A DNA stretch of 64,000 bases from Enterobacter sp. kpr-6 (GCF_900116015.1 NZ_FOYH01000001.1:248001-312000), one strand, 5' to 3'. Positions 32,183 to 42,868 are shown, counted from the first letter of the stretch. Translations and numbers: made by a program. Notes: generated from the sequence alone by a model not told the origin.

Positions 32183-33190
32183 TTACACAAACTGCTTATG
32201 GCTGATGAGCGGACCACTGATGTTCTGCGTCGCGCGATCCAGCACTTCCTGAATCACCGACGAAAGCTCGTTGACTTCAAACTTCGCTACGTAGCCGTCA
32301 GCCTGCACTTTACGCACGTGATCTTCGTTGGCGCTGCCGGACAGGGAAGAGTGGATCACCACCGGAATGTTCTTCAGGCGCGGATCGGTTTTGATTTTGC
32401 GCGTTAAGGTAAAGCCATCCATTTCCGGCATTTCCAGATCGGTCAGCACCATGGAGATTTTACTGCTCACCGGTACGCCTTCCGTTTCAGCCTGTTGTGC
32501 CAGAAGCTGAATTCTTTCCCACGCATCTTTGCCGGTGATGTGCATCGTATTCGGGATGTTCATCGACTCCAGACCCTTCTCAAGCATGGCGCGCGCCACT
32601 TTTGAGTCTTCGGCCACGATGGCAACCGCACCTTCTTTAATATTAAATTTCTTGGCGTTTTTGAGATTTTTGGCGTGCATCTCATGATCGGAAGGCACGA
32701 TGTCATACAGGATCTGCTCAACGTCCAGCACCAGGGCCAGATTGTTGGAATCCTTATCTTCATCGAGACAGGCGATGCTGGTGATGTAGCGCCCGTTCAC
32801 CGCTTTTTCCGCTGTGTGCACCTGCTTCCAGTCGAGACGAATAATGTTTTCCACTGATTCCACGGCGAAGGCCTGCACGCTACGGGCGTATTCGGTAATC
32901 AGCAAAATATTCAGACCCGTCGTCGGCTTACAGCCTGCCACCGCCGGTAAGTCAATCACCGGGATAATCTGATCGCGAATATTAACCATGCCGAGCAGCG
33001 GTGCTTTCATCCCGGCAGGGCGCGTGAAAGTGGGCATAGGGACGATTTCACGCAGTTTAAAAACGTTAATACCAAAAAGCTCTGACTTCGCATCATGCAC
33101 TGACGTGCCAAGACGAAACAGCAAAAGCTCGAAGCGGTTGGACAGGGTCAGATTGGCCCTGTCATCAATATCTTTCTGGAAACTATCCAT
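32183..33190 (-). CDS. cheV: Chemotaxis protein CheV
   Basis: CheV is a CheW-response regulator hybrid that couples chemoreceptors to CheA and is itself phosphorylated, aiding adaptation. The 335 residues have a CheW domain (about 15-165: LFGINVFKLREIVPMP, GMVNIRDQIIPVIDLPA) and a receiver domain (about 195-325) with VAEDSKVARAML and the phospho-acceptor aspartate in MVLTDLEMPEMDGFTL, plus the conserved lysine in GYVAKFE. Start 33190 gives MDSFQKDIDD, as in Salmonella CheV; ATG 33193 adds one Met. It is absent from E. coli K-12 but present in Salmonella and Enterobacter, which implies a motile host. No other chemotaxis gene is nearby. Confidence 0.95.
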   Translation of the reverse strand: MDSFQKDIDDRANLTLSNRFELLLFRLGTSVHDAKSELFGINVFKLREIVPMPTFTRPAGMKAPLLGMVNIRDQIIPVIDLPAVAGCKPTTGLNILLITEYARSVQAFAVESVENIIRLDWKQVHTAEKAVNGRYITSIACLDEDKDSNNLALVLDVEQILYDIVPSDHEMHAKNLKNAKKFNIKEGAVAIVAEDSKVARAMLEKGLESMNIPNTMHITGKDAWERIQLLAQQAETEGVPVSSKISMVLTDLEMPEMDGFTLTRKIKTDPRLKNIPVVIHSSLSGSANEDHVRKVQADGYVAKFEVNELSSVIQEVLDRATQNISGPLISHKQFV

Positions 33191-33265
33191 CATGCCCTCG
33201 GAGTGGAATGCCTGCGTTAATGAGGTTATCGGCACGCAGAGGGAAAAATGGAGGTGCCTTTTTCA

Positions 33266-34183
33266 TCAAAGTGTGATGACGGCGAAATCTTCAGCCAGAA
33301 AACTGTCAGGAAAAATGGCCCGGCACTCGTCGAGCAACTGCTTACAACCGTCGGCATCGTAGCGCGAACTGAAATGGGTCATGATGAGCCGGCCTGCGCC
33401 CGCGTCGCGTGCAAGCTGTGCCGCCTGCCGCGTCGAGCTGTGCCCCCGGCTGTTGGCTTTCTCCTCCATGGCGGTTTCCAGCGTGGTTTCATGCACCATC
33501 AAATCCACTTCTTTCGCCAGCGTCAGGGCCGTCGGGCAGGGGGAGGTATCACCGAAAATCGCCAGCTTTTTACCCGGAATTGGCGCAGACACATATTGTG
33601 CGCCGTCAATCGTGCGCCCATCTTCCAGCGTCACGGTTTCACCCGCTTTCAGACGCTGGAACAGCGGTCCCGGCGTTACACCCGCAGCCACCAGCGCATT
33701 CGCATCCAGAGTGCCCGGTTTGTCGTGCTCTTCAATGCGGTAGCCATAACATTCCAGCGGATGATTAAGCGGCACGGCTGTCACCGTCCGCAGCCCGTCA
33801 TCCAGCACCATGCCCCCGGTGATTTCCACGATGGTTAACGGAAAGTCGGTCCAGGAGCCGCTCAGACGCAGGGCGGTTTCGACAAACTCCCGCAGGCCTT
33901 TTGGTCCATAAATCGTCAGGGGATGGGCAATGCCCGCCATCGAGCGGCTGCAAATCAGCCCCGGCAGGCCGAACAGATGATCGCCGTGCAAATGAGTGAT
34001 AAAAATTCGCTCTATTTTTCCCGGATGGTATGAGGTTTCCAGGAGCTGATGCTGCGTGCCTTCGCCGCAGTCAAACAGCCATACGCCGGGCTGGGTTGGG
34101 TGGGTAAGATTGAGCAGTATGGCGGTCACGTTACGCGTGCGCGTCGGCACGCCGCCGGAGGTGCCAAGAAAAATCAATTCCAT
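33266..34183 (-). CDS. rnz: Ribonuclease Z / RNase BN (ElaC)
   Basis: This zinc-dependent nuclease of the metallo-beta-lactamase fold matures tRNA 3' ends and also acts as an exoribonuclease (RNase BN). The 305 residues equal E. coli ElaC/Rbn. It starts [18 protein letters not shown], the zinc site [13 protein letters not shown] is near residue 63, further ligands are in FGDTSPC near 212 and [11 protein letters not shown] near 247-270. The start at 34183 is preferred over upstream codons because the first residues are the conserved beta-strand. It is next to cheV on the same strand with a 75-base gap, and divergent from elaA. Confidence 0.96.
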   Translation of the reverse strand: MELIFLGTSGGVPTRTRNVTAILLNLTHPTQPGVWLFDCGEGTQHQLLETSYHPGKIERIFITHLHGDHLFGLPGLICSRSMAGIAHPLTIYGPKGLREFVETALRLSGSWTDFPLTIVEITGGMVLDDGLRTVTAVPLNHPLECYGYRIEEHDKPGTLDANALVAAGVTPGPLFQRLKAGETVTLEDGRTIDGAQYVSAPIPGKKLAIFGDTSPCPTALTLAKEVDLMVHETTLETAMEEKANSRGHSSTRQAAQLARDAGAGRLIMTHFSSRYDADGCKQLLDECRAIFPDSFLAEDFAVITL

Positions 34184-34256
34184 AGGCGTTTTGCACCTTT
34201 GCGATCCATGAAAAGACATTAGTATAGCGGGATAGAAAATGAATAAGGAACCGATC

Positions 34257-34718
34257 ATGATCCGCTGGCAAGACATTCATCACTCCGAACTGACCGTCCC
34301 TGAACTCTACGCGCTGCTGAAATTGCGCTGCGAAGTCTTTGTCGTTGAGCAAACCTGCCCCTATCTGGATGTGGACGGGGACGATCTGGTCGGCAACAAC
34401 CGCCATCTGCTCGGCTGGAAGGATAATGAGCTGGTGGCGTATGCGAGGATTCTGAAAAGTGACGACGAACTGGAGCCGGTAGTGATTGGTCGGGTCATCG
34501 TCAGCCCGGCCGTACGCGGCGAAAAACTCGGGTATCAACTGATGGAACGCGCCGTCGCCAGTTGCCAGCAACACTGGCCGCAGAGCGCGCTGTATCTGGG
34601 TGCGCAGGCTCATCTGCAACCTTTTTACGCGCACTTTGGCTTTGTGCCCGTCACCGATGTTTACGATGAAGACGGCATTCCGCACATCGGCATGGCGCGA
34701 GAAGTTCGCCAGGCGTAA
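34257..34718 (+). CDS. elaA: GNAT-family acetyltransferase ElaA
   Basis: A 153-residue Gcn5-related N-acetyltransferase, the same length as E. coli ElaA. The acetyl-CoA-binding region is visible as [22 protein letters not shown] (about 78-99), and [18 protein letters not shown] is the typical C-terminal strand. The ATG at 34257 follows AAGGA by seven bases; an earlier in-frame ATG at 34239 lacks such a site. The physiological substrate is unknown. elaB follows 53 bases later on the same strand, probably from its own promoter. Confidence 0.94.
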   Translation: MIRWQDIHHSELTVPELYALLKLRCEVFVVEQTCPYLDVDGDDLVGNNRHLLGWKDNELVAYARILKSDDELEPVVIGRVIVSPAVRGEKLGYQLMERAVASCQQHWPQSALYLGAQAHLQPFYAHFGFVPVTDVYDEDGIPHIGMAREVRQA

Positions 34719-34733
34719 CCGCAAGTCATTGAC

Positions 34734-34739
34734 TATAGT
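34734..34739 (+). promoter_or_regulatory. Candidate sigma-S-like -10 for elaB
   Basis: TATAGT preceded by C gives CTATAGT, close to the sigma-S -10 (CTATACT), 33 bases before the elaB ATG and with no good -35. elaB of E. coli is reported to be RpoS-dependent, which fits. Confidence 0.4.
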
Positions 34740-34771
34740 TAGCGGACAGGTGAAAAACATGGAGAAAACGT

Positions 34772-35074
34772 ATGACTAATCAATTTACTGATACACGAAT
34801 CGATGACGATCTGGCTCTGCTAAGCGATACGCTGGAAGAAGTTTTACGCTCCTCAGGCGATCCTGCCGATCAGAAATACATTGAACTGAAAGCCCGTGCG
34901 GAACAGGCGCTGACCGATGTTAAAGCACGCGTAAGCCAGGCGTCTGACACCTACTACGTTCGCGCGAAGCAGGCGGTTTACCGTGCTGATGACTATGTGC
35001 ACGAAAAACCGTGGCAGGGTATCGGTGTAGGTGCGGCTGCGGGCCTGATTCTGGGTCTGTTGCTGCGTCGTTAA
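34772..35074 (+). CDS. elaB: ElaB, tail-anchored DUF883 stress protein
   Basis: A 100-residue protein of the DUF883 (ElaB/YqjD) family. The N-terminal 75 residues form a charged amphipathic helix (DLALLSDTLEEVLRSSG, KARAEQALTDVKARVSQ), and the C-terminus is a single membrane segment, GIGVGAAAGLILGLLLRR, which anchors the protein in the inner membrane. The E. coli relatives bind ribosomes (YqjD) or protect against oxidative and heat stress (ElaB) in stationary phase. The ATG at 34772 has GGAGAA upstream. Length agrees with E. coli ElaB (101). Confidence 0.95.
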   Translation: MTNQFTDTRIDDDLALLSDTLEEVLRSSGDPADQKYIELKARAEQALTDVKARVSQASDTYYVRAKQAVYRADDYVHEKPWQGIGVGAAAGLILGLLLRR

Positions 35075-35150
35075 TCCCGGCCAGCCTGACCTCTCCCCCT
35101 TAAAATCCTGCTTAAAAACGTGGGTACTGCTTTTTACATACAGTACCCCG

Positions 35151-35156
35151 TATAAT
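35151..35156 (+). promoter_or_regulatory. menF: Candidate -10 element for menF
   Basis: A consensus TATAAT sits 31 bases before the menF GTG, leaving room for a leader of about 20 bases that starts just before GGGGAGGAG. No good -35 is seen at 16-18 bases. Confidence 0.5.
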
Positions 35157-35181
35157 GCAGCCTTTTGGGGGAGGAGTTCGC

Positions 35182-36477
35182 GTGTATTCCATCACTACAG
35201 CCCTTGCAGACCTGCAACGCCAGTTAACCAACGACTTTCCTCACGCGCCAGGTTTACGCTATCTGGACACCACTTTCCCGTTAAACGACAGCTTTGATCC
35301 CTTAGGCTGGCTGGCCTCTCAGCTTCATTACCCGCAATTTTACTGGCAGCAACGCAACGGCGATGAAGAGCTTGCGGCACTCGGCTGTGCCCGGAATTTC
35401 CCTTCGCTGGCGCTGGCGCAACACTTTTTGCGCGCGTATTCCACCCTTACGGATGTGCGCATCAGCGGCCTGAACGCCTTTGATCCTAATGCCGGTGCGC
35501 TTTTTTTACCGCGTCTGGAATGGCGACGGGCGGGCAGTGTCGCCACCTTGCGCGTTTATTTGTGGAGCGCGGAGTCGTTGCGCGATGACGCTCTGAACGC
35601 GCGACATTCTCTGGCTTCGCTCATGCCGCCCACACCTGCTGCCCGGCTGCATCCGGTGTTAATCCAGCAACAGCATTCCCCCGATCAACAGGGCTGGCAG
35701 AAGTTAATCCAGCAGGCGCTTGAGTCCATTGAACAAGGGCTGCTTGATAAAGTCGTGCTGGCGCGCGCCACCGATTACACCTTTGCCCAACCGGTGAATG
35801 CCGCCGCGCTGATGGCGGCCAGCCGTCGGCTGAATCATCACTGTTTTCATTTCTTTATGGCCTTCGACGCGAAACAGGCCTTTCTCGGATCGACGCCGGA
35901 GCGGTTATGGCGGCGGCGGGGGCTGGATTTGCGCACCGAAGCGCTGGCGGGAACGGTGGCAAACGACGCCTGCGACGATCGCGCCCGCGCCCTCGGCGAC
36001 TGGCTGATGAAAGATGACAAAAATCAGCGCGAAAATATGCTGGTGGTGGAGGATATCTGCCAGCGTTTACAGGCCCACGTGGCGCTGGTTGATGTCCTTC
36101 CCCCGCAGGTGGTGCGACTGCGGAAAGTGCAGCATTTGCGCCGCTGCATCTGGACGCAACTGCGAGATGCCGACGACGAAACCTGTCTCAGACAGCTTCA
36201 GCCTACCGCTGCTGTCGCCGGACTGCCGCGCGATAAAGCCCAGCATTTCATCCACCAGCATGAACCTTTTGCCCGTGAATGGTACGCCGGGTCGGCAGGG
36301 TATCTCTCTTTGCAGCAAAGCGAATTTTGCGTGTCGCTCAGATCGGCGCGGGTTAACCAAAACGTGGTGCGCCTGTATGCCGGGGCGGGGATCGTTCGCG
36401 GCTCTGATGCCGGAGAAGAGTGGCAGGAGATCGAAAACAAAGCCGCCGGATTGCGCTCATTACTCCTGATGGATTAA
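35182..36477 (+). CDS. menF: Isochorismate synthase MenF
   Basis: MenF converts chorismate to isochorismate, the first committed step of menaquinone synthesis. The 431 residues equal E. coli MenF; the chorismate-binding domain spans about 165-425. The general-base lysine lies in [13 protein letters not shown] near residue 190, and catalytic/metal regions appear as [26 protein letters not shown] and [16 protein letters not shown] at 35182 follows GGGGAGGAG by a normal distance. It starts the menFDHBCE operon, which supports the anaerobic partners of the quinone pool such as GlpABC in this window. Confidence 0.96.
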   Translation: MYSITTALADLQRQLTNDFPHAPGLRYLDTTFPLNDSFDPLGWLASQLHYPQFYWQQRNGDEELAALGCARNFPSLALAQHFLRAYSTLTDVRISGLNAFDPNAGALFLPRLEWRRAGSVATLRVYLWSAESLRDDALNARHSLASLMPPTPAARLHPVLIQQQHSPDQQGWQKLIQQALESIEQGLLDKVVLARATDYTFAQPVNAAALMAASRRLNHHCFHFFMAFDAKQAFLGSTPERLWRRRGLDLRTEALAGTVANDACDDRARALGDWLMKDDKNQRENMLVVEDICQRLQAHVALVDVLPPQVVRLRKVQHLRRCIWTQLRDADDETCLRQLQPTAAVAGLPRDKAQHFIHQHEPFAREWYAGSAGYLSLQQSEFCVSLRSARVNQNVVRLYAGAGIVRGSDAGEEWQEIENKAAGLRSLLLMD

Positions 36478-36565
36478 TACAGACTCACGCATTACCGATT
36501 CATATCAAAAATCCATCGTTCCGTATTCTTTATACTGTGTCGCAATATTGATACCGGACAAACTC

Positions 36566-38236
36566 ATGTCAGTAAGCTCATTCAACCGACGCTGGGCAGA
36601 GGTCATTCTTGAGGCCTTAAGCCGCCATGGTGTCAGCCACGTTTGCATCGCACCGGGTTCGCGCTCCACGCCGTTGACGCTGGCGGCGGCCGAAAACCGC
36701 GCCTTTGTGCATCACACTCATTTTGATGAGCGCGGCCTTGGGCACCTCGCCCTTGGGCTGGCGAAGGTCAGCCAGGCCCCGGTGGCGGTGATTGTCACCT
36801 CCGGCACGGCGGTGGCAAACCTCTATCCGGCGTTGATTGAAGCGGGTCTGACGGGCGAAAAACTGATCCTGTTAACCGCTGACCGCCCGCCGGAACTGAT
36901 TGACTGCGGCGCGAATCAGGCCATCCGTCAGCCCGGCATGTTTGCCTCACACCCCTCTCAAACGTTGTCATTACCGCGTCCGACGCAGGATATTCCCGCC
37001 CGCTGGCTGGTGAGCACGCTCGATAATATGCTGGGATCGCTGCACAGCGGCGCGGTGCATATCAACTGCCCGTTTGCTGAACCGCTGTATGGCGAACTCG
37101 ATGATACCGGGCTTAGCTGGCAGCAGACGCTTGGCGACTGGTGGCAAAGCGATAAACCCTGGCTGCGTGAGAGTTCGCGCCTGATGAGTGAAACCCAGCG
37201 CGACTGGTTTTTCTGGCGGCAAAAGCGCGGGGTGATCGTCGCCGGACGAATGAGCGCCGACGAAGGCAAACGGGTCGCGGAATGGGCGCAAACCCTCGGC
37301 TGGCCGCTGATTGGCGACGTGCTGTCGCAAACCGGGCAGCCGCTGCCGTGCGCCGATCTCTGGCTGGGGAATGCCCGTACGGTCACCGAGCTGGCGCAGG
37401 CGCAAATAGTCATTCAGCTCGGCAGCAGCCTGACCGGTAAACGCCTGTTGCAGTGGCAGGCCACCTGCGAGCCGGAGGAGTACTGGCTGGTGGATAACCT
37501 GCAAGGGCGGCTGGACCCGGCGCATCATCGCGGACGCCGGCTTGTCTCGACGGTAGCCGACTGGCTGGAACAGCACCCGGCCCAGCCGCGTCAGCCCTGG
37601 TGTACCGCCATTCCTGACATCTCACAGCAGGCGTGGCAGGCGGTGGCGGCCATGCGTGAAACCTTTGGCGAAGCGCAACTGGCGCACCGGCTGGCAGAAT
37701 ACCTGCCGGAGCAGGGGCAACTCTTTTTAGGCAACAGCCTGGTGGTGCGTCTGGTGGATGCATTAGGCCAGTTGCCGGCGGGCTATCCGGTATACAGCAA
37801 CCGGGGGGCCAGCGGGATCGACGGCCTGCTTTCCACCGCCGCGGGCGTGCAACGGGGCAGCGCGAAGCCGACGCTGGCCATCGTTGGCGATCTGTCAGCG
37901 CTGTACGATCTTAACGCGCTGGCGTTGCTGCGCCAGGTGCCCGCACCCTTTGTGCTGATCGTGGTAAACAACAACGGCGGGCAGATTTTCTCCCTGCTGC
38001 CGACGCCGCAAAGCGAGCGCGAGCGTTTTTACCAGATGCCGCAGAACGTCCATTTTGACCATGCGGCGGCGATGTTTGGCCTGAACTACCATCGCCCGGA
38101 AGACTGGCTGGCGCTTGAAGAGGCACTCGCAGGGGCATGGCACACCACTCAGGCGACGCTTATTGAACTGGTGGTTAATGACACTGACGGCGCGCAAACG
38201 CTCCAGCAGCTTCTGGCGCAGGTGAGCCAGCTATGA
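36566..38236 (+). CDS. menD: SEPHCHC synthase MenD
   Basis: MenD is a thiamine-diphosphate-dependent enzyme that joins 2-oxoglutarate to isochorismate, forming SEPHCHC. The 556 residues equal E. coli MenD. The N-terminal domain has [15 protein letters not shown] and the ThDP glutamate in [12 protein letters not shown] near residue 55. The C-terminal ThDP/Mg site is [15 protein letters not shown] with [14 protein letters not shown] near residues 440-480. ATG 36566 gives [13 protein letters not shown]. It overlaps menH by four bases. Confidence 0.97.
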   Translation: MSVSSFNRRWAEVILEALSRHGVSHVCIAPGSRSTPLTLAAAENRAFVHHTHFDERGLGHLALGLAKVSQAPVAVIVTSGTAVANLYPALIEAGLTGEKLILLTADRPPELIDCGANQAIRQPGMFASHPSQTLSLPRPTQDIPARWLVSTLDNMLGSLHSGAVHINCPFAEPLYGELDDTGLSWQQTLGDWWQSDKPWLRESSRLMSETQRDWFFWRQKRGVIVAGRMSADEGKRVAEWAQTLGWPLIGDVLSQTGQPLPCADLWLGNARTVTELAQAQIVIQLGSSLTGKRLLQWQATCEPEEYWLVDNLQGRLDPAHHRGRRLVSTVADWLEQHPAQPRQPWCTAIPDISQQAWQAVAAMRETFGEAQLAHRLAEYLPEQGQLFLGNSLVVRLVDALGQLPAGYPVYSNRGASGIDGLLSTAAGVQRGSAKPTLAIVGDLSALYDLNALALLRQVPAPFVLIVVNNNGGQIFSLLPTPQSERERFYQMPQNVHFDHAAAMFGLNYHRPEDWLALEEALAGAWHTTQATLIELVVNDTDGAQTLQQLLAQVSQL

Positions 38237-39012
38237 AACTCAACGCCGTTGTGAAACACGGCGAACCAGGCCGCCCGTGGTTAGTTTTTCTGCACGGTTT
38301 TGCCGGCGATTGCCGGGAATGGCAGGAAGTGGGCGAGCAGTTCCCGGCGTTCTCCCGGTTGTACCTTAATTTACCCGGCCACGGCGGATCGGTCGCAATA
38401 CGCGCGGAGATCTTCTCTGCGCTCGCTGGCTCACTGGCGGACTCTCTGGAGAGTTACGACGTCCCTGATTACTGGCTGGTGGGCTATTCGATGGGAGGCA
38501 GAGTCGCCATGCAGTACGCCTGTAACTTTCGTCATACGGGACTGAAAGGGGTGATTGTCGAAGGTGCACATCCCGGGTTACAGGATCCCATAGCAGCCGC
38601 TGCCCGCTGGCGCGCTGACTCACGCTGGGCCGGGCGCTTTCGTAACGAACCGCTGGATCAGGTTTTTACCGACTGGTATCAACAGCCGGTATTTGCCAGC
38701 CTGAGTGCAGAGCAGCGGCAAGCGCTGGTGACACTGCGCCAAAAAAACAACGGTGAAGCGCTGGCGCAAATACTTCTGGCGACATCCCTCGCCAGGCAAG
38801 AGGATTTCCGTCCTTCTCTTCGCGACAGCAATGTCCCTTTTCATTACTTATGTGGCGAGCGCGACAGCAAGTTCATGGCGATAGCCCAAGAGCTTGATAT
38901 GCCCTGCCATGTGATTCAACACGCCGGACATAACGCGCACCGGGAAAACCCCGCAGGCGTTGTCGATGCTCTGGCACAAATTCTGCGTTACCGACCCAAG
39001 GAACCCTTATGA
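38233..39012 (+). CDS. menH: SHCHC synthase MenH
   Basis: MenH removes pyruvate from SEPHCHC to give SHCHC. This alpha/beta-hydrolase fold protein has 259 residues (252 in E. coli). The triad is readable: nucleophile Ser in [14 protein letters not shown] near residue 86, Asp in LCGERDSKF near 214 and His in [11 protein letters not shown] near 236; the oxyanion strand is [13 protein letters not shown] near residue 20. Four-base overlaps with menD and menB show tight coupling. It is more divergent from E. coli than MenB or MenD, which is usual for this gene. Confidence 0.95.
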   Translation: MKLNAVVKHGEPGRPWLVFLHGFAGDCREWQEVGEQFPAFSRLYLNLPGHGGSVAIRAEIFSALAGSLADSLESYDVPDYWLVGYSMGGRVAMQYACNFRHTGLKGVIVEGAHPGLQDPIAAAARWRADSRWAGRFRNEPLDQVFTDWYQQPVFASLSAEQRQALVTLRQKNNGEALAQILLATSLARQEDFRPSLRDSNVPFHYLCGERDSKFMAIAQELDMPCHVIQHAGHNAHRENPAGVVDALAQILRYRPKEPL

Positions 39013-39866
39013 TCTACCCTGATGAAACAATGCTTTACGCCCCGGTTGAATGGCTTGACTGCTCCGAAGGCTACAGCGATATCCGTTATCAAAAATCTGT
39101 CGATGGGATTGCCAAAATCACCATTAATCGCCCGCAGGTGCGTAACGCGTTTCGTCCTGTCACCGTCAAAGAGATGATCCAGGCGCTGGCTGACGCCCGC
39201 TACGATGACAACATCGGCGTGATTATCCTCACCGGGGAAGGGGAGCAGGCGTTCTGCGCAGGCGGCGACCAGAAAGTGCGCGGCGACTACGGCGGTTACC
39301 AGGATGACTCCGGCGTTCACCATCTCAACGTGCTCGATTTCCAGCGTCAGATCCGCACCTGTCCGAAACCGGTCGTGGCGATGGTCGCGGGGTATTCCAT
39401 CGGCGGCGGTCATGTACTGCACATGATGTGCGACCTGACCATTGCAGCGGAAAACGCCATCTTCGGTCAGACCGGGCCAAAAGTCGGCTCTTTTGATGGC
39501 GGCTGGGGCGCATCCTACATGGCGCGTATCGTCGGGCAGAAAAAAGCGCGTGAAATCTGGTTCCTGTGCCGCCAGTACGACGCCAAAGCCGCGCTGGATA
39601 TGGGCCTGGTCAACACCGTTGTGCCGGTGGCCGATCTCGAAAAAGAGACCGTGCGCTGGTGCCGTGAAATGCTGCAAAACAGCCCGATGGCGCTGCGCTG
39701 CCTGAAAGCCGCACTCAACGCCGACTGCGACGGCCAGGCCGGATTGCAGGAACTGGCGGGCAACGCCACCATGCTGTTCTACATGACCGAAGAAGGGCAG
39801 GAAGGCCGCAACGCCTTCAACCAGAAACGCCAGCCTGACTTCAGCAAATTCAAACGGAATCCGTAA
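39009..39866 (+). CDS. menB: DHNA-CoA synthase MenB
   Basis: MenB (crotonase family) closes the second ring, turning o-succinylbenzoyl-CoA into 1,4-dihydroxy-2-naphthoyl-CoA. The 285 residues equal E. coli MenB and are almost the same sequence. Visible motifs are [12 protein letters not shown] near 38, [20 protein letters not shown] forming the oxyanion region, and [16 protein letters not shown] with the conserved aspartate. It starts four bases before the menH stop and its stop shares a base with the menC ATG. Confidence 0.98.
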   Translation: MIYPDETMLYAPVEWLDCSEGYSDIRYQKSVDGIAKITINRPQVRNAFRPVTVKEMIQALADARYDDNIGVIILTGEGEQAFCAGGDQKVRGDYGGYQDDSGVHHLNVLDFQRQIRTCPKPVVAMVAGYSIGGGHVLHMMCDLTIAAENAIFGQTGPKVGSFDGGWGASYMARIVGQKKAREIWFLCRQYDAKAALDMGLVNTVVPVADLEKETVRWCREMLQNSPMALRCLKAALNADCDGQAGLQELAGNATMLFYMTEEGQEGRNAFNQKRQPDFSKFKRNP

Positions 39867-40831
39867 TGCGTCGGGCGCAGGTGTACCGCTGGCAAATCCC
39901 CATGGACGCGGGGGTGGTGCTGCGTAATCAGCGACTTAAAACCCGCGACGGCCTGCTGGTTCACTTACAGGAAGGCGATCGCGAAGGCTTTGGGGAAATT
40001 TCCCCACTGCCGGGTTTCAGCCGGGAATCCCTGGCTGACGCGCAAGCCGCGCTGTTGGCGTGGGCATCGGCCTGGCAGACGGGTGACAATCCGCCGTTCA
40101 GCGCCTTGCCGTCGGTGGCGTTTGGCACCAGTTGTGCGCTGGCTGAAGTGCAGGGTGAACTGCCCGAGGCGGCGGATTTTCGCGCCGCCCTGTTGTGCAC
40201 CGGCGACCCGGATGAACTGATCCCGGCCCTCGCCGCTCTGCCCGGCGAGAAAGTGGCGAAGGTAAAAGTCGGCCTTTACGAAGCGGTGCGCGACGGCATG
40301 GTGGTCAATTTGCTGCTTGAGGCGATCCCTGATTTGCAGCTCCGGCTTGACGCCAACCGCGCCTGGACGCCGCTAAAAGCACAGCAGTTTGCTAAATACA
40401 TCAAACCAGAAAACCGCCCGCGCATCGCTTTTCTCGAAGAGCCGTGTAAAACCCGCGACGACTCGCGCGCTTTTGCCCGCGAAACCGGGATCGCCATCGC
40501 CTGGGATGAAAGCCTGCGCGAAGCAGATTTTCAGTTTGCCGCCGAGCCCGGCCTGCGCGCGGTGGTGATTAAGCCAACGCTGACCGGCAGCCTTGACGCG
40601 GTACGCGCCCAGGTCGATGCGGCTCACGAGCTGGGGCTGACGGCGGTGATCAGCTCATCGATTGAATCGAGCCTTGGCCTGACACAACTTGCCCGCGTCG
40701 CCGCCTGGCTGACGCCGGGCACCATCCCCGGCCTCGACACATTAAGCCTGATGCGCGGGCAGCTTGTTCGCCGCTGGCCTGACAGCACGCTGCCGTGTCT
40801 GACGCGGGACGATCTGGAGTCTTTATTGTGA
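39866..40831 (+). CDS. menC: o-Succinylbenzoate synthase MenC
   Basis: MenC dehydrates SHCHC to o-succinylbenzoate. It is an enolase-superfamily enzyme of 321 residues (320 in E. coli). Catalytic lysines are in [11 protein letters not shown] near 131-133, Mg ligands in LRLDANRAW (Asp near 161), FLEEPCK (Glu near 190) and AWDESLRE (Asp near 213), and the second lysine in [10 protein letters not shown] near 235. The start ATG is in TAATG, overlapping the menB stop, and the TGATG at its end overlaps menE. Confidence 0.97.
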   Translation: MRRAQVYRWQIPMDAGVVLRNQRLKTRDGLLVHLQEGDREGFGEISPLPGFSRESLADAQAALLAWASAWQTGDNPPFSALPSVAFGTSCALAEVQGELPEAADFRAALLCTGDPDELIPALAALPGEKVAKVKVGLYEAVRDGMVVNLLLEAIPDLQLRLDANRAWTPLKAQQFAKYIKPENRPRIAFLEEPCKTRDDSRAFARETGIAIAWDESLREADFQFAAEPGLRAVVIKPTLTGSLDAVRAQVDAAHELGLTAVISSSIESSLGLTQLARVAAWLTPGTIPGLDTLSLMRGQLVRRWPDSTLPCLTRDDLESLL

Positions 40832-42198
40832 TGTTCAACGACTGGCCGTGGCGGCACTGGCGTGAGGTGCGCGGTGATGCGCAGGCCATTCGCCTCGGTG
40901 ATGAAACCTTAAGCTGGCGCGAACTGTGCGCGCGCATCGATACGCTGGCAGCGGGTTTCAGAGAACAAAATGTACAGCCGGATCAGGCGGTGATGCTGCG
41001 CGCCAGTAATCATCCCAACACGCTGCTCGTCTGGCTGGCGCTGTGGCAGTGCGGAGCGCGGGTGCTGCACGTCAACCCGCAACTGCCCGGTGCGCTGGTG
41101 GATGTGCTGATCCCGCAACTGTCGTTACAACATACTTATTGCCCGGAAGGCGAAAAACTCACGCCTGTGCTGAACGCGCTTTCTTTGCGTCAGGCAGAAG
41201 GGCAGTGGGCGGAGCCCTGGCAGCCTGAGCGCCTGGCCTCCCTGACGCTGACTTCCGGCTCGACCGGTTTACCTAAAGCCGCAGTACACACTTTTGCCGC
41301 GCACCTGGCTAGCGCGAAAGGCGTCTTATCACTGATGCCCTTTGGCCCGGAAGACGACTGGCTGCTTTCGCTGCCGCTGTTCCACGTCTCCGGGCAGGGG
41401 ATTATCTGGCGCTGGCTGCTTGCCGGAGCCAGACTGACAGTGCGGGAAAAACAGCCGTTGGCGCAGGCATTGCAGGGGTGTACGCACGCCTCGCTGGTGC
41501 CCACGCAGCTCTGGCGCTTACTGGCGGATGATTCGCCCGTCGATCTACAGGCCGTGCTGCTGGGCGGCGCAGCCATTCCGGTGGAGCTCACCACCCGCGC
41601 CCTGCAACGGGGGATTCAAACCTGGTGTGGCTACGGTCTGACGGAATTTGCCTCGACGGTGTGCGCCAAGCCCGCCGACGGCGCGCCCGATGTCGGTTAC
41701 GCGTTGCCGGGCCGGGAAGTGCGTATCGTGAATGGCGAAGTGTGGCTGCGCGCGGAAAGCATGGCCGCCGGATACTGGCGCAACGGCGTGCTGGTGCCGC
41801 TGGTCAACGAAGAAGGCTGGTTTGCTACCCGCGATCGCGGTGTAATGACCGACGGCAGACTGTCGATTGCAGGCCGGATGGACAACCTGTTTTTCTGCGG
41901 CGGCGAAGGTGTTCAGCCGGAAGAAGTCGAGCGGGTGATCGTCGCGCACCCGCATGTCCAGCAGGTATTTATTGTGCCGCTGGAGGATAATGAGTTCGGC
42001 CAGCGCCCCGTGGCGGTGGTGGAGTGCGAAAGCGGCGTCAACACTGGCGCGCTCGCCGACTGGGTTAAGGGCAAGCTGGCCCGCTTTCAGCAGCCGGTAC
42101 ACTGGCTGATTTTGCCCGACAGCCTGAAAACAGGCGGCATAAAAATCTCCCGTAAATCGCTGGGCGACTGGGTTTTCCAGACGCTGCGGGCGCAATAA
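40831..42198 (+). CDS. menE: o-Succinylbenzoate-CoA ligase MenE
   Basis: MenE activates o-succinylbenzoate to its CoA thioester through an acyl-adenylate. This 455-residue ANL-family ligase has the AMP motif LTSGSTGLPKAAVHT near 150, the GYGLTEFAST motif near 270, the YATRDRG-type motif (FATRDRGVM) near 345 and the C-terminal lysine in KTGGIKISRKSL near 437. ATG 40831 gives [10 protein letters not shown]. It is somewhat more divergent from E. coli than its neighbours. It is last in the men operon; no arn or pmrD gene follows, unlike E. coli. Confidence 0.96.
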   Translation: MFNDWPWRHWREVRGDAQAIRLGDETLSWRELCARIDTLAAGFREQNVQPDQAVMLRASNHPNTLLVWLALWQCGARVLHVNPQLPGALVDVLIPQLSLQHTYCPEGEKLTPVLNALSLRQAEGQWAEPWQPERLASLTLTSGSTGLPKAAVHTFAAHLASAKGVLSLMPFGPEDDWLLSLPLFHVSGQGIIWRWLLAGARLTVREKQPLAQALQGCTHASLVPTQLWRLLADDSPVDLQAVLLGGAAIPVELTTRALQRGIQTWCGYGLTEFASTVCAKPADGAPDVGYALPGREVRIVNGEVWLRAESMAAGYWRNGVLVPLVNEEGWFATRDRGVMTDGRLSIAGRMDNLFFCGGEGVQPEEVERVIVAHPHVQQVFIVPLEDNEFGQRPVAVVECESGVNTGALADWVKGKLARFQQPVHWLILPDSLKTGGIKISRKSLGDWVFQTLRAQ

Positions 42199-42297
42199 GG
42201 CTGGTCACACCACTTTTCGTGCAGCGATCCCATGGCAAGGGTTGTACACTACGGCCCGTTTTTGGGACGTTTAATTTTTTGCGCGGAAGATCGGAAC

Positions 42298-42831
42298 ATG
42301 AAAAAAATAGCAATGGTGGGCTTACTGCTGGTATGCGGTAGTGCAAATGCAATCAGCATCAGCGGTCAGGCGGGTAAAGATTACACCCATATCGGCGTCG
42401 GTATCGGCACAGAAACCTCGGGTCTGGCGATGAACGGTGGCTGGACGCATAACGACGATGATGGCGATGCGGCAAGTTTGGGGTTAGGTCTGAACATTCC
42501 GGTCGGCCCGATGCTGGCAACCGTTGGCGGCAAAGGGATCTACACCAACCCAAATTACGGCGACGAAGGCTACGCAGCCGCAGTGGGCGGTGGTTTGCAG
42601 TGGAACTTCGCTAACAGCTTCGGCATTTTCGGTGATTACTACTACTCCCCGGATTCTCTCTCCAGCGGCATCGACAGCTACGAAGAAGCCAGTGCCGGTG
42701 CGCGCTGGACCATCATGCGTCCGATCACCGTGGAAGCGGGTTATCGTTACCTGAATCTGGCCGGTAAAGACGGTAACCGCGACAACGCGGTGGCTGACGG
42801 CCCGTACGTGGGCGTCAGCGCAGGTTTCTGA
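42298..42831 (+). CDS. yfaZ: YfaZ family outer-membrane protein
   Basis: A 177-residue protein with a clear signal peptide, MKKIAMVGLLLVCGSANA, cleaved before ISISGQ. The mature part alternates glycine, aromatic and polar residues in short beta-strands and ends in a terminal phenylalanine (VSAGF), the hallmark of outer-membrane beta-barrels; eight to ten strands would fit. It is homologous to E. coli YfaZ (180 residues), whose function is unknown. ATG 42298 is chosen because it begins the signal peptide. It is followed by a terminator, so it appears monocistronic. Confidence 0.92.
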   Translation: MKKIAMVGLLLVCGSANAISISGQAGKDYTHIGVGIGTETSGLAMNGGWTHNDDDGDAASLGLGLNIPVGPMLATVGGKGIYTNPNYGDEGYAAAVGGGLQWNFANSFGIFGDYYYSPDSLSSGIDSYEEASAGARWTIMRPITVEAGYRYLNLAGKDGNRDNAVADGPYVGVSAGF

Positions 42832-42837
42832 TCCTCC

Positions 42838-42868
42838 GGCGCGGCGTTCTGCCGCGCCAGTTTGTTTC
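42838..42868 (+). terminator. Terminator after yfaZ
   Basis: GGCGCGGC/GCCGCGCC stem with a GTTCT loop and a T-rich tail, seven bases after the yfaZ stop. Confidence 0.82.
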
